From NCBI GenBank assembly GCA_963628785.1, contig CAVGGQ010000008.1, forward strand, positions 1 through 37,516: a stretch of 37,516 nt of DNA, written 5' to 3'. The notes beneath the pieces were generated by a model. That model had not been told where the DNA came from. It made no database searches and worked only from the letters and a program-made list of their open reading frames with translations. The stretch's first letter is position 1, and the number at the start of each line of letters is the position of its first letter. This DNA comes from Apopatocola sp963628785. Lineage in GTDB: Bacteria; Bacillota; Clostridia; Oscillospirales; Oscillospiraceae. The translations under genes and the position numbers were made by a program. Shown in pieces: positions 15,001-27,000 of this stretch.

Positions 15001-18000
15001 CAAGCGGACGGCGATGTTCGTATCGAGAGTACCGACCGCAGCTTCGTGAATACCGCTGCGGTGGCGATCCCCCAATCCGAGAAGAGCATCTCCGAGCAGT
15101 TCGGCATCCTCCGTGGCATCAAGTTTGCGGAGAGCCTCATCGGCGTTAAGGGCGCCGGCAATCAGACTCTCAAGGGCAAGCTTCTTTCCAAGGTGAGCGG
15201 CTCGAACGCTCTGGGCAACCTCTTCACCGACTCGACCGCGTCCGCAGATCCCGGCAGCACGAATCAGTATGTCGGCGCGCTGGGCCTGAGTTACATCTCC
15301 GAAACCGTGACCGCTCTCGTCGACACGGAAGGCGGCATCACCTCTCTCGGTACTCTGACGGTCGGCGCAAACGGTGAGACCATTTCCCGTATCCGCGCGG
15401 ACGGTTCTCTCTACAAGACCCCGCTCGGCGTGAAGGAGCAAGTCCCGCAGAAGGCTCTCGGCGCGGCTGCTGCCGTGTCGATCCTCGACCGGGAAAATCT
15501 GGCGGAGATCGCCGACGGCACGATTCGTACCGGCGGCCTGGATGTCCGTTCGGAACTCGGCTCCTCCGCAGCGGAAATGATCGTCAAAGCCGGTCACGTT
15601 CCCACGGACAAGGAAACGACCTTCGGCCTCGCAGGCGCCATCGCCGTGAACTATGTCTCCGTCACAAACACGGCCCGCATCGGCAAGGATGCGGATTATA
15701 CCGTGACCGGCGGCAGCATTTCGGCGGAGTCCCTCGGCAAAGGCAACTTCCTTACCGTGGCAGACGCATCCGGCAAACGCGCTCGCCTGAGCATCCCGCT
15801 CGGCCTCGTGACCGTTCCTCTCAAACCGGCGTATGAATCCGCACCGGACAGCACCGGCGTGGGCGCAGGCGTAGCTGTCGAAGTGCTGGGCATCAGCGTC
15901 GATGCCGTCATCGAGGACGGCATCGACTTCCGTGCCGCCGTACTCGATCGCATCCGCGTAAATGCCGATTTTGACGGCGACAGTCTCGTTCGCGCCGACG
16001 CAGGCTCGGCCGGCGGCACTGCCATTGCTCCGGTCGTAACGGCTCTCGTGAGCAGCGTGAGCGTTAAGGCAAGCCTCGGCAGCGGCGACGCACTGACGAG
16101 CACGGGCGACGCCGACATTACGGCAAACTCCAAAATGGAACGCCACCTCGTGTCCAACGCCAAGTCGGTGGCCGAGAAGGCGGGCCTCGGAGCCGCCATC
16201 GGCGTGTCTGTCATTGACGACAGTGCCGAAGCCGAACTGGATCGCAGCGTAACGGCGGCGAACATCACGGTGCAGGGCACCTCCGTCAGCCGTCTGTGGC
16301 AGAAGATCTATGCCGGCACCAACGGCGCAACGCCCCCAGCAAGCAAGAAAACGGAAAGCTCCGAGAGCGGCACACAGGCCGACTTCGACAAAAAAATCGA
16401 AGAAGTTCTGGACAAGCTTTCCGCAGCGGGTTCGTCCTCTTCCGGCACCAAGAAGGAAGAGTCGGGGCTGGACAAGACCATCTCCAAGATCACGACCCAG
16501 TTGAGCAAGCTCTCGGCCAAACTCAAGGGCGGCAGTCTCGGCGGCGACGGCAACAAAGCCGGCGCACTGAGCGGCAAAGCATCCTCCCCGTCTACGCCGG
16601 AAGGCAGCCTGCAGGCTGCGGCGGCGCTGGCCGTAAATGCCCAGCGCAACACGGCCCGGGCGGAGATCGGCAGCGGTCTCACGATCACGGCCGAAGGCGA
16701 TGTGACGCTGCGCGCGTCCGAGGACACCGATGCCGTCATTTCCGCAGACTCCTCCGCGACCAACTCCACGATCGGCGTCGGCGTGGGTGCTGCGGTAAAC
16801 TACATCAATATCAACAACATTGCCAAGCTCGGTACCTCCGCGCTGAAAGCGGGCGGTGACCTGACGGTGGAAGCGAACATTCTCGAAGACGCGAAGAAGC
16901 GTGCCGCCGAGGAGATTCTCGCGGAGCTTCTGAACTATCTCGCCGATACCGAAGGCATCACCATCCTGACCGACGCGCTGATCGACCGGCTGGGCGCGGA
17001 TTCGCTGGAGAAACTGCTCGGCGAAGACAAAAACTACAATTCCCTCTCGACCGAGGAACAGACGAAAGTTCGGGAACTCCTCATCGATGCGCTCATCGCC
17101 GAGATCGCGGACAACCCCGCAAAAGCCGCGGGAACGGTAAGCACTCTGGCTTCTTCTGTGATCGACAGCATGATCGACCGCTTCCTTGGGATCATGAGTG
17201 ATCCGTCCTTCCTCCTCGACCTCTTCATGAACAAGGATGCCTCCAAGCTTGAGCTGCTGTTCAAGCAGAAAGCCCTTACCGCGCAGGTCGCCTTCGAAGA
17301 TCTGAAGGATGCTGCCTTCGCGATGATGAGCCTGAAGTTCGGCAACCCCGGCGAACTGGACGGCGTAGGCAACCGCATTTCCACCACGGCCATCTCCGGC
17401 GTGGGCGCGGCCAATGTCGGCGTGGCAGGTGGCGCGGCCATCACCGTGCTCGACTCCGACACGCAGGCGATCGTCTCCGATCGCACCGCTTCGGCGGATG
17501 ACGACATCACGGTCGGCGGCTCGGCCGAAATCCGCGCCAAGGCGGCGCAGAAGGTGTACACCACCGCCACCGCCTCCGCGGCGAGCAACGGCCTGCCGGT
17601 GAAAAACAAGACCGGCACGGGCAAGGCCGGCAAGAGCGTCGGTATCGGCGCCTCCTTTGCCATCAGCATTCTGAATGTCGATTCCGAAGCGGCGCTCGGC
17701 GAAAACCGCACCCTCAAGGCCGATACCCTCGCGGTCGTATCCGAAATCCAGAACGACATCGACACCATCGCCGTGGCCGGCCAGGACCCCATCGGCCGTC
17801 AGCCAGTGGTGGAGCAGACCTCGCCGGAACTTTTCAACGACAAGACCTCGGCCGTAAGCAAGGCCAACAACACCACAACGAAGGACATCGCCGTAGACGC
17901 GGCGGTGGCCGTCAACCTCATCACGAACGATGTGAAAGCGCAGGTACGGGACGGCGCAAAGCTGACCCTCACCGGCAGCGACAGCATCGTGACCGACACC

Positions 18001-21000
18001 GTGATCGGTCAGAACGCGGACGGTTCGGATCGTTACGAGACCGTGAGCCTTCTGGTGCGCGCCTATGAGCGCGGCCAGACTTACACCGCGACCTCCGGCT
18101 TTGCCACCGGCGGCAAGGCGGCCGTCGGCGGCAGCGTGGCGGTCAACCTCGCCAGCTCCGATGTAAAGGCGACGCTCAAGGGCAGCGGCACGATCGCAGG
18201 GAAAATGAGTGTTCAGGCCAGGACCTCCAACGAGGACGAGGCGGACGCACTCGCCACGGTGACAGGCGCCAGTCTGGATCGCTATCTGCAGAAGATCCGC
18301 GATATCATGACGATTGTGAACTTCACCGATGATCCCTCGACCGGCAGCGTCAACGCGAAGATCATGTCCAAGTTCAACAGCTTCTCCACACCGTACGCGA
18401 CGAGCGGCAAGAGCAGCATCAGCGGCCTTCCGCTTATGTCCATGGTGTTTGCGAAGCTTCCGGTCCAGATCCCCGATTCCGAGAGCAGCACGGCAGGCAG
18501 CACCGGCGCGACCGGCGCCGCAGGAAGTGCTATCTCCGACAGCGGCGCGAAGATCCCCACTACCCCCACCGGCAGAAAGATCAACATTGCCGCAGCCGTT
18601 GCCGTGAACATCACCGAGCACGCCTCCGAGGCGCTTGCGGACGGTCGGTTCACCGCGACGGATGTCCGGGTGGAAGGCGAAAATCGCGCAAACTTCAAGA
18701 CCAACGGCTCGGGCGCGACCGTGTCCACCCCGTATGACATCAACACCAACTGCATTTCCGTCGGTGTAGCTGTCTCCGTCAACGGCAACAGCGCCGATGC
18801 GCACATGGGCGGCACTGTCAATGCCACCGGCGGCAAGTCGGACGAAAATGCCTATGACGGCGACGTGTTCGTGACTTCCGCTCTGACGCAGAATCAGGAC
18901 GGCAAGTACCGTGGCCTTCTAGCGGCGCAGTCCGTGGCCGGCTCGGTCGGCGGACGCACCGGAAGCATCGGCTTTGCGGGCGCGGCTTCCGTAGTCACAG
19001 CGCAGGCCGAAGCAACGGCGGAGATCCTTGAGGATGCAGCAGTTCGCGGCGGCAGCGTGAATGTGACCGTCACCGACAAGAGCAAGCTGGCCATTCGCGC
19101 CGGCGGCATCAGCGTCGGCGGTCAGAAAACCGGCGTGGGCGCGTCCCTCGCGGTCATCTATGCCGAAAACAAGCTCAATGCCTTCGTGGGCGACCGCGCG
19201 GAGATCTATGCAGATACGCTCGATGTCACGGCGAAGAAGATCAAGATCACGAGCGACGACTACGAGTTCCCGTTTGATCTGAGCTACCTCTTTACCGTGG
19301 ATGTGTCCGACGAAGATCCCGAAAACAAGGGCATCATCAACCTCAACCTCACGGGTAGCGACAAAAGCTTCGAACTTAACCTCGGCGTGGACAACTTCCT
19401 CGACGCTCTGGATCTGCTCAACTACTTCGCTTCCGTCAACTACTATATAGAAGCCATTGGCGGCTCCGTCTCCACATCCATGACGCCCGGCACCTCTTTC
19501 GCCGGTTCGTTCGCTATGCTCTATACAACGAGCAAAACGAATGCGTCCGTAGGCGACGATGTGACCATCGAACTCAAGAATGACCTGAATGTAAAAGCCG
19601 AGTCCGATACGATAACGCGCGTCATCGGAGGAGCGATTTCCGCATCGCGCGGAACAGGCGTCGGCGTGAACGTGGCGGGCATTGCGGACAACGATGAAGT
19701 CACAGCCACCCTCGGCGGCTATGAAAAGCTCGAGCAAAGCAACACGGAGATTTGGAATGTCAGCGCGAAGAATGTAAATGTTGCGGCTTCCGCAGCAAGC
19801 GATGTTCTCTCCGTAACGACAGCCATGGCAGTTTCCGTCGGCCAGACCGGTTCGACCGTCGGCGGCGGCATCGATGCCGTCGTCACAGGCAGCAAGGTCA
19901 AAGCCGCCATCGGCAATGCCATCCGCGTCAAGGCAGCGGAAGACATCGGCGTGCTTGCGAAGAACGTTTCGGATCTCATCGCGGTCTCGGCCGATGTGGC
20001 CGGCACGACCGGCATGAGCTCCGCGGCAGGCGGCACATTCTCCGCCATTGCGATCTCCAACAAGACCGAAGCGAGTATCGGCAAGAACAGCACCGTCACG
20101 GCGGGCCGTGATGTACTCGTCAATGCCGAAACGAAAGAAAACCTCATCAACATCCTGACATCGCTCTCCGGGTCGACCGGCGGCACGGGCGCTGCGGGTA
20201 CGCTCGGCGTACTCGTCACCGAGTCCGATACGCTCGCACGCGTCGGCGACGGAAGCAAAGTTACGGCCGAGACCGGCAAAATCGAGATCCTCGCCGACGG
20301 CGATGCACGCGAGATCAACGTGATCGCAGCCGCGGCGGGCTCCACCAATGGCGCAGCCGGCGGTGCAGCCGTTGATGTGAATGTGTTCAGCCGCAAGGTG
20401 CGTACGCAGATCGGCGACAACGCCTCTCTGACGGCACCAAACATGGCGGCGGGCAAAAACGTCATCGTGCTTGCACAGGGCAAGGATCAGACCGTGCTCG
20501 TCACCTTCGGCGCCGCAGCCTCTACGACCACAACGCTCACCGGTACGATCGTGACCATCATCGGCTCCTCCGAGATCGGCACGAGCGTAGGGAACGATTC
20601 GGTCATCAAAGCAGGCGACAGTGCCATCCTCGCCGCAGACCTCAAAACAGGGCTCTACGACGCGGCGGGCGGCGTCTCCTTCGGCAAAGACACGGCCATC
20701 GGCGCGGCAGTCAATACCATCGCGGTAAAGAACCGCGTCATCACCGAGATCGGCGACCGCGTGCAGATCACGGCATGTGCCTGCACAAACAGCGGAACGG
20801 GCGGATACAAAATGCCCTCCAGGGAAGACCGCCGCAGAGGCGCGATCGTCAGCGCCAACGCACACAACGACATTCTGATGCTGTCCGTAAGCGGCAGCGG
20901 AGGAATGAATGCCGCCGTTACCGGCATTGTCCAGTCGTTCGTGCTGTCCAACACCGTCAAAGCGGCGGTGGGCGACGAAACGACGATGGTAGCCGGCTTC

Positions 21001-24000
21001 AGCGGCGCGGAAGAAACCGACACGAAGACAGGCGATGATGCCGAAGCCTCGGTGGAGGCCGACGACGAGTCACACCTATATAACTTTGCCGGCGGCCTGA
21101 GCGTCAGCGGCAAGGTGGGCTTCGGGGCGACCGTCGTTACGATGGTGTACGATAAGAATGTCTCCGCTACCAAAGGCCGCGGCGGCACTGTCCGCGCGAG
21201 CGGCAATGTGAATGTCACGGCGGACTCCGACGATGACATTTACCTCGTGGCACTGACATTCGCCGGCACCGGCACGGCAGCCGTGACCCCCGGTATCAAC
21301 GCACAGATCTTCATGAACGATGTGACCGCCTCGCTCGGCGGAAAAGCCGATGCACAGGGCGATATCCGCGTACTGGCGAACGCCGACACGCTGCTGGTCA
21401 ATGCCGCAGCGAGCTTGGCCGTGAGCGGCACGGCGGCTGTCGCGCCCGTAGCGGTCGTCACCTACTTCACCGGCAATACGGACGCCTCCCTGCTCGCGGA
21501 TGCCGCTCTTACGGCGAAGGGTGCAGTGGAGCTGAAGGCCGACTCCGAAGAGCTCGTTACGGTCGATGTGATCGGCGCGACAGCGAGCGGAACGGCATCG
21601 GTCTCCGGCGCGGTCTCCGTGCTGGTGAGCAAAAACAAGACCCGCGCACTGGCACAGTCCGGTGCGAATATCGAAGGCAAAACCGTCAGCGTCAAAGCAC
21701 TCGATGACTACCGTCTCATCGGCGCGGCGGGAACGCTCGCCGGCTCCGGCACGGCCGCCGTTGCGGTCACTGCCGTGATCGCGGTGACGAAGAATACTGT
21801 CAGCGCAGGCGTCGGCAGCGGAACGCTCGCCGAAAAAGCGGGCAAGATCCTCTCAACGGTCGGCAATGTGGAGATCGACGCACAGGCAAAGCGCGACATG
21901 ATCGAAGTTTCGACCTCGGTCGCCGGCGGCACCGCTGCGGTATCGGTCCCCATCATGGTGCTCGTGTCCGGCGGAAAGCTTCCGCAGGACGTGCGCGATG
22001 CACTCGACGAAACGGAAGAAATTGATGTTGTCCGCGAAGTCGACGGCAAGGAGGAGACGACCACCGAAAAGGTCTCCGCATTTGATGCGAAGAGCCTCGT
22101 TCAGGAAGCGGCCGGTGCCTCCTCCGTGAACAAGACGGCCATCGAGAGCGAAATGAGCGGACTCGATGCCGACCTTGCAGGCGACGGCAGCAAAGCCTCC
22201 GATATCGAAGTCGGCACAAAGGAAGGCTCGGGCGACGACGCGACCTACAGTTACGGCGCGTCCGACGACTACCGCAGCGAAGACTTTGACGATGAAGACT
22301 TCGAAGACTACGAGAGCACCTCCGACTCGACCGCGCAGGAGTCCGATGGGACAACGGTCGACGCAGGCAAAACGCAGCGCGGCGAGAAGGAAACCTTCGA
22401 GCTGAGCGAAGACGGCGACCTTGCCAAAACGGCGAAGATCGGCCCCGCAGCCTCCGCATCCGATCCCAAAGACGATGTAATCACGGCCTTCATCGGCAAA
22501 AATGTGACCGTTGAATCGGCACAGGACATTCGCGTAACGGCGGACAGCCTGACGAATGCCGATGTCGTGACCCTCGCGGTGAACGGCGGCATGGCGGCCG
22601 TGGGCGTGAGCCTCAATGCCGTGGTTCTCTTCAGCAATGTCGAGGCCGATGTGCAGGACGGCGCGCAGCTGACGGCAGCGGGCGAGATCGATGTGTTCGC
22701 CTCCTCGCGCTCTGTAGAGATCGAGCAGGGCGAAGACGCCGACGAGATCAGCCGAAACAAAGAACTTACGGAGTTGCTCAATAAGAACGGGAGCAGCGAA
22801 GGGGAGGACATCGACCTCGGTGCGAGCGAGGACGACGAAGCGGCGGAGACCGTTTCGCTCACCGCACGCACCATCCGCGTGTTCTCCGTCAGCGCCGGAG
22901 GCGGCGTGGTTTCTGTGCAGGCGGCGATCGCCGTGCTGTATCTCGAAAACACGACCTCGGCCACCATGTCAGGCAAAGTCCTGCAGGCGGAAGAGCTTCA
23001 TGTCGAAGCCTTCAGTGAATATCCGAACACCCTTGCGGTGACCGTAGGCGCGGGCGGCGGAGTGGTTTCCGCCAACGGCTCCGTGGCGGTCGTCGCCAAT
23101 ATCGGCCGCATGGAAGCGGCGGTGAAGGGCAATGCGGACATTCAGAAGGTACCGACCGTAACGGTCACAGCCAAGCCGAACACCGATGCGACCGCCATAG
23201 CGGCGGCAGCCGGCGGCGGGCTCGTGGGCGTGAATGCGGCCGTTGCCCTGACCATCAACCGCATGACCTCCGATGCCTACATCGGCAAAGGCGCAAAAAC
23301 CGGCTCCGATGTGAAAACCATCCGCGTGAACACGACCTCCCATACGACCGCCAGATCCCGACTGCTGTCCGTAACGGGCGGCTTCGTGGGCGTCGGTCTC
23401 GGAGCAGCTGTCGCGATCGTCGAACCCACCGTGCGCACCTTCATCGGTGAAACGGAACTCGACCGATACACGGCTGCAAAAGCCGTTACCTCGCCCGATG
23501 CCGCCGTCATCATCGACGGCAGCGTGAGCAGCGATGCGTCCTCCATGGTCATCTCCCTGACCGGCGGCGCCGTCGCGGCGGCGGGCAATGTGCTTCTCGT
23601 GTTCAACAACACCGATGCCGTCACCGGCATCCTCCGCAAAAATGTGACCGCAGGGACCATCAATATCAACGGCACCATGGACGCCAAAGCCAACGCCATT
23701 CTCGGCAGCGGTACGGCGGGCGGTGTGGCCGTGGGCGTGAATGTCAGCTATGTGGGCATGAATGCCTCGAACGATGTTCTCATCGACACCACGAGCCCGG
23801 TAAAGGACGGCACCATCCTCAATCCCATTACGGTCACGGCAAATACCATCTCCGTCAACGCAGGCACGATCGGCAAGCGCAGCACCGCCGAAGCCAAGGC
23901 GACCACCCTCGCCGGCGCGGTCGGGACAGTTGCCGCGGGCGTCAACACCGCCATCGCGGACAATGCCTCCCAAAACACGGCGCGCATCATCGGCAATGGC

Positions 24001-27000
24001 ACGGTCACAGCGAACGGCGAGATGAACGTCCTCGCGTACGGCGCGGCGACCGCAAATGCGAAGATTCTCGGCCTCATCAAAGCCAACACGACTTCCGTGG
24101 CCGGTTCCTTCGCCATCGGCCTTCTCCGCAGTGTGCAGGCGGCATCGATCGATGTCGGCGCACTCAAAGCCAGCAGCCTGACGGCGGAGTCGCACTTTAA
24201 CATCACCTACAACAGCAAAAAAGAGGATGTGACCGAAGACGCCGCGAAGAACAACGCGACGGCCACGCTGAAGATCGGCACGGGTGCTATGATCAATGTC
24301 ACGGCGAATGTCGCCGCGGCATACGGCAGATCCGAGTCGAAGGCGTATGTCTCGGCGAAGAGCATGGATGTCACGGCGGGCAATGTTACCGTGCGCTCCC
24401 TCGGCTATGCCGGCACAAACGCAAAGATCGTGAACCGCAGCAAGGGCGCTTCGATGATGACTCCGGCGAGCTTTACCGCAGGAGCGATGCTCGGCCTGGC
24501 GTTTGCGCAGAACCGCTTCACGGCGGAGCTGAACATTCCGGCCTCCGACAGCGTCGAAGACGGCATCAAAGCCGATACGGTGACGGTGCAGACCGATGCT
24601 CTTACCCGTGCATCGGCGGAAGTCACCCCGTCGGCCGGCGGTCTGCCGACCGTCGAGTTCGTCGGCGCGAAGATCAACCTTGCGACGGCTGCGGCAAGCG
24701 CGGCGCATAATGCGCTCATCACCGGCGCAGGCACGCTGACGGCAAAGACCGTCAATGTGAAGACCGTCGGCACATCCTACACCGAAGCCGTTACCTATGC
24801 TCCGCAGTTCACAGCCTCGGCTGTAAGCGTCGGCGCGAATGTGCTCGTCTCCAAGCTGTGCACATCGCAGGAAGCGGCTATCCGCGGTGCGACCGTGGAC
24901 GCGGCGAATGTCAGCGTGACTTCCGACCTCAACAGCTCCCGCACCGAGACCGCAACCGCGAAGCTCGGCAGCATGAGCGCGAGCGAGAAAGTAACGGATC
25001 AAGACGGAAACCCCGTCGCTGTCGAGCTGAGCATGACGGACACCAAGACCAATGTGGCCGTGGCTCTCTCCGACGGATACGGCATGGCGAATCTGGACAG
25101 TGCGAAGATCCGCAACGTCGAAACGCTGACTCTTCAATCGATCGGCAACACCTTTGCCAACGCGACTACCGCAGCCGCGACAGCCAAGGTCAATATGTAC
25201 AGCATCGGCGTGAACGTGCTGGTGGCGCGAGCCAACGGCGCATTCGATGCCGCATCGTACAACACCGACATTTCCGGCAAAACATCCGAGACAAGCGGCA
25301 CCGTCAGCATGAGCGCAGCCTATACCGCCAAAGCGGACGCCAAAGGCGCCGTTTCCTACGGCGGCATCGGCGCGGAGCTGAGCGAGCTCTCGCTCAAGAC
25401 CAATGTTGCCGCAGCCCGCACCGCTGCGCGCTCCTTCGTGGGACCGCAGGGCGGAGGTACGATCGACATCGGCGGCGCGCTGAGCGTTACGGCCGACGGC
25501 ACGGCGGATGCCGAAGCATCCTTCCCGCTGGCCACAGTCTCCGCAAATGTTGTCGATATTGCCGTAAATGTGACCACCGCCGATGTGGGCGGCAAACAGT
25601 ATGCGTACGCAAAGGCCGACACGATCAACGCCGAAAGCGTCACGATCCACTCAAACTTCAACAAGAGCGAAGGCCACAAAGCGACCGCCTCCGTGGGCAG
25701 CACCTCGGGCGGCGGAGCGAAGCTGAGCATCGCCGTTGCCAAGCTGCATGCGAACACGGCTCTCGCGGAGATCACCGCCGATGTGGCGGCCGAGTTCGCC
25801 GCAGACGGTACGATCCGCAATAAGCTCGGCGTCTACACCGATGCCCGCGCCGTGGCCAACGCGACCGTAGACGACGCCCTCGTCGATGCAGCACTGGTTT
25901 CCGCTGTGGCCAACACCACAAAAGCCGAAGCCCGGGGCAGCTTCAAAGCTGTGATCGGTGCCGGCAATGTGACCGCAGCCAACGCGGATGTTATCGCCAA
26001 TGTGACAGTGGACGCGGACGCGGTCTCCAAACAGCCCAAGATCTCCCTTTCCATGAACAGCGCCGATGTCAACACGGCGTTTGCCGATGCCGGATCTTCC
26101 GTATCCGCCCTCGTAAACGGCGGCGGAATATTGGCTCTCGGTGAAAACGGCACGCTGACCGTCAACGCAAAAACCACGGCTACCGCCGACGCGACCATAA
26201 AAGGCGCAGAGCTTAAAGTGGAAAAAGCAAGCGCGGCCGTCGGTCTCGCGGACGCCGTCGTGAGCGCAAATCAGACGGCCGGTGTTGACGACAAGTGCAT
26301 CAAAGCAACGAGCGTGTGCATCCTCTCCGAGCTGAATAACTCGGACGGTCTCGGTGCCAATGCCGTGATCGGCAGCAACAGCGGCGGCTCGCTCATGCTC
26401 AAATCCGCCAAAGTGAACACGGCAAATGCCGCCATTACGGCAGGCTCCGCGGCGATTTTCCGAAGCGCCGGCAGCAAGATCGGCGGAACACTGGAGATCC
26501 GAAACAATGCCCGATCCTACGCGAAGGCTCTTGCGGACAGCAGCGTGCTGAGCGCAGAGGGCGCGGAAGCGGCCGTGGTGCTCGTAAACGCCGAAGCCGG
26601 CGGAACATTCCGCGCAGAGTTGCAGGCCATGGAGGCAGAACTTCAGAACTCCGACGCCGACGGCAGGATCTGCGCAGAGAACATTTCCGTTGCGAACACC
26701 TACACCTCGCGGGCCGAGGCAATCGGCGGCGCTCCGCAGATCGGCATCAACATCCTGAGCGGCGAGGTCAACAAAGCCACGGCCGATGCCTCCACCGTCT
26801 CCGACGCCGTCATCTGCGGCACGGGCACGGTCGAAGCCACGGGTACCCTCGAAGGCAAGGGGATCGTCAGCGTGCTGAACGAAGGCACCGTGACATCAAA
26901 GGCTGAGCTGAAGGGCACGCAGGTGAGCATAGCGGCCGGCAGCATCGCCGCAAACGAGGCAAAAGCCGAAACGAGCGCTGTGCAGAGCGCGTTTGTGGAA

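Noticed and set aside
14872..18804. A 1,310-codon open frame on the minus strand inside the giant gene, with similar long ones at 33850-37437, 22969-25650, 18919-20865 and 31657-33504.
   Set aside because: They are exact antisense shadows of the giant gene in GC-rich sequence. Their products are His/Arg/Ala/Gly-rich with no recognisable domain, and no ribosome binding site or promoter supports them.
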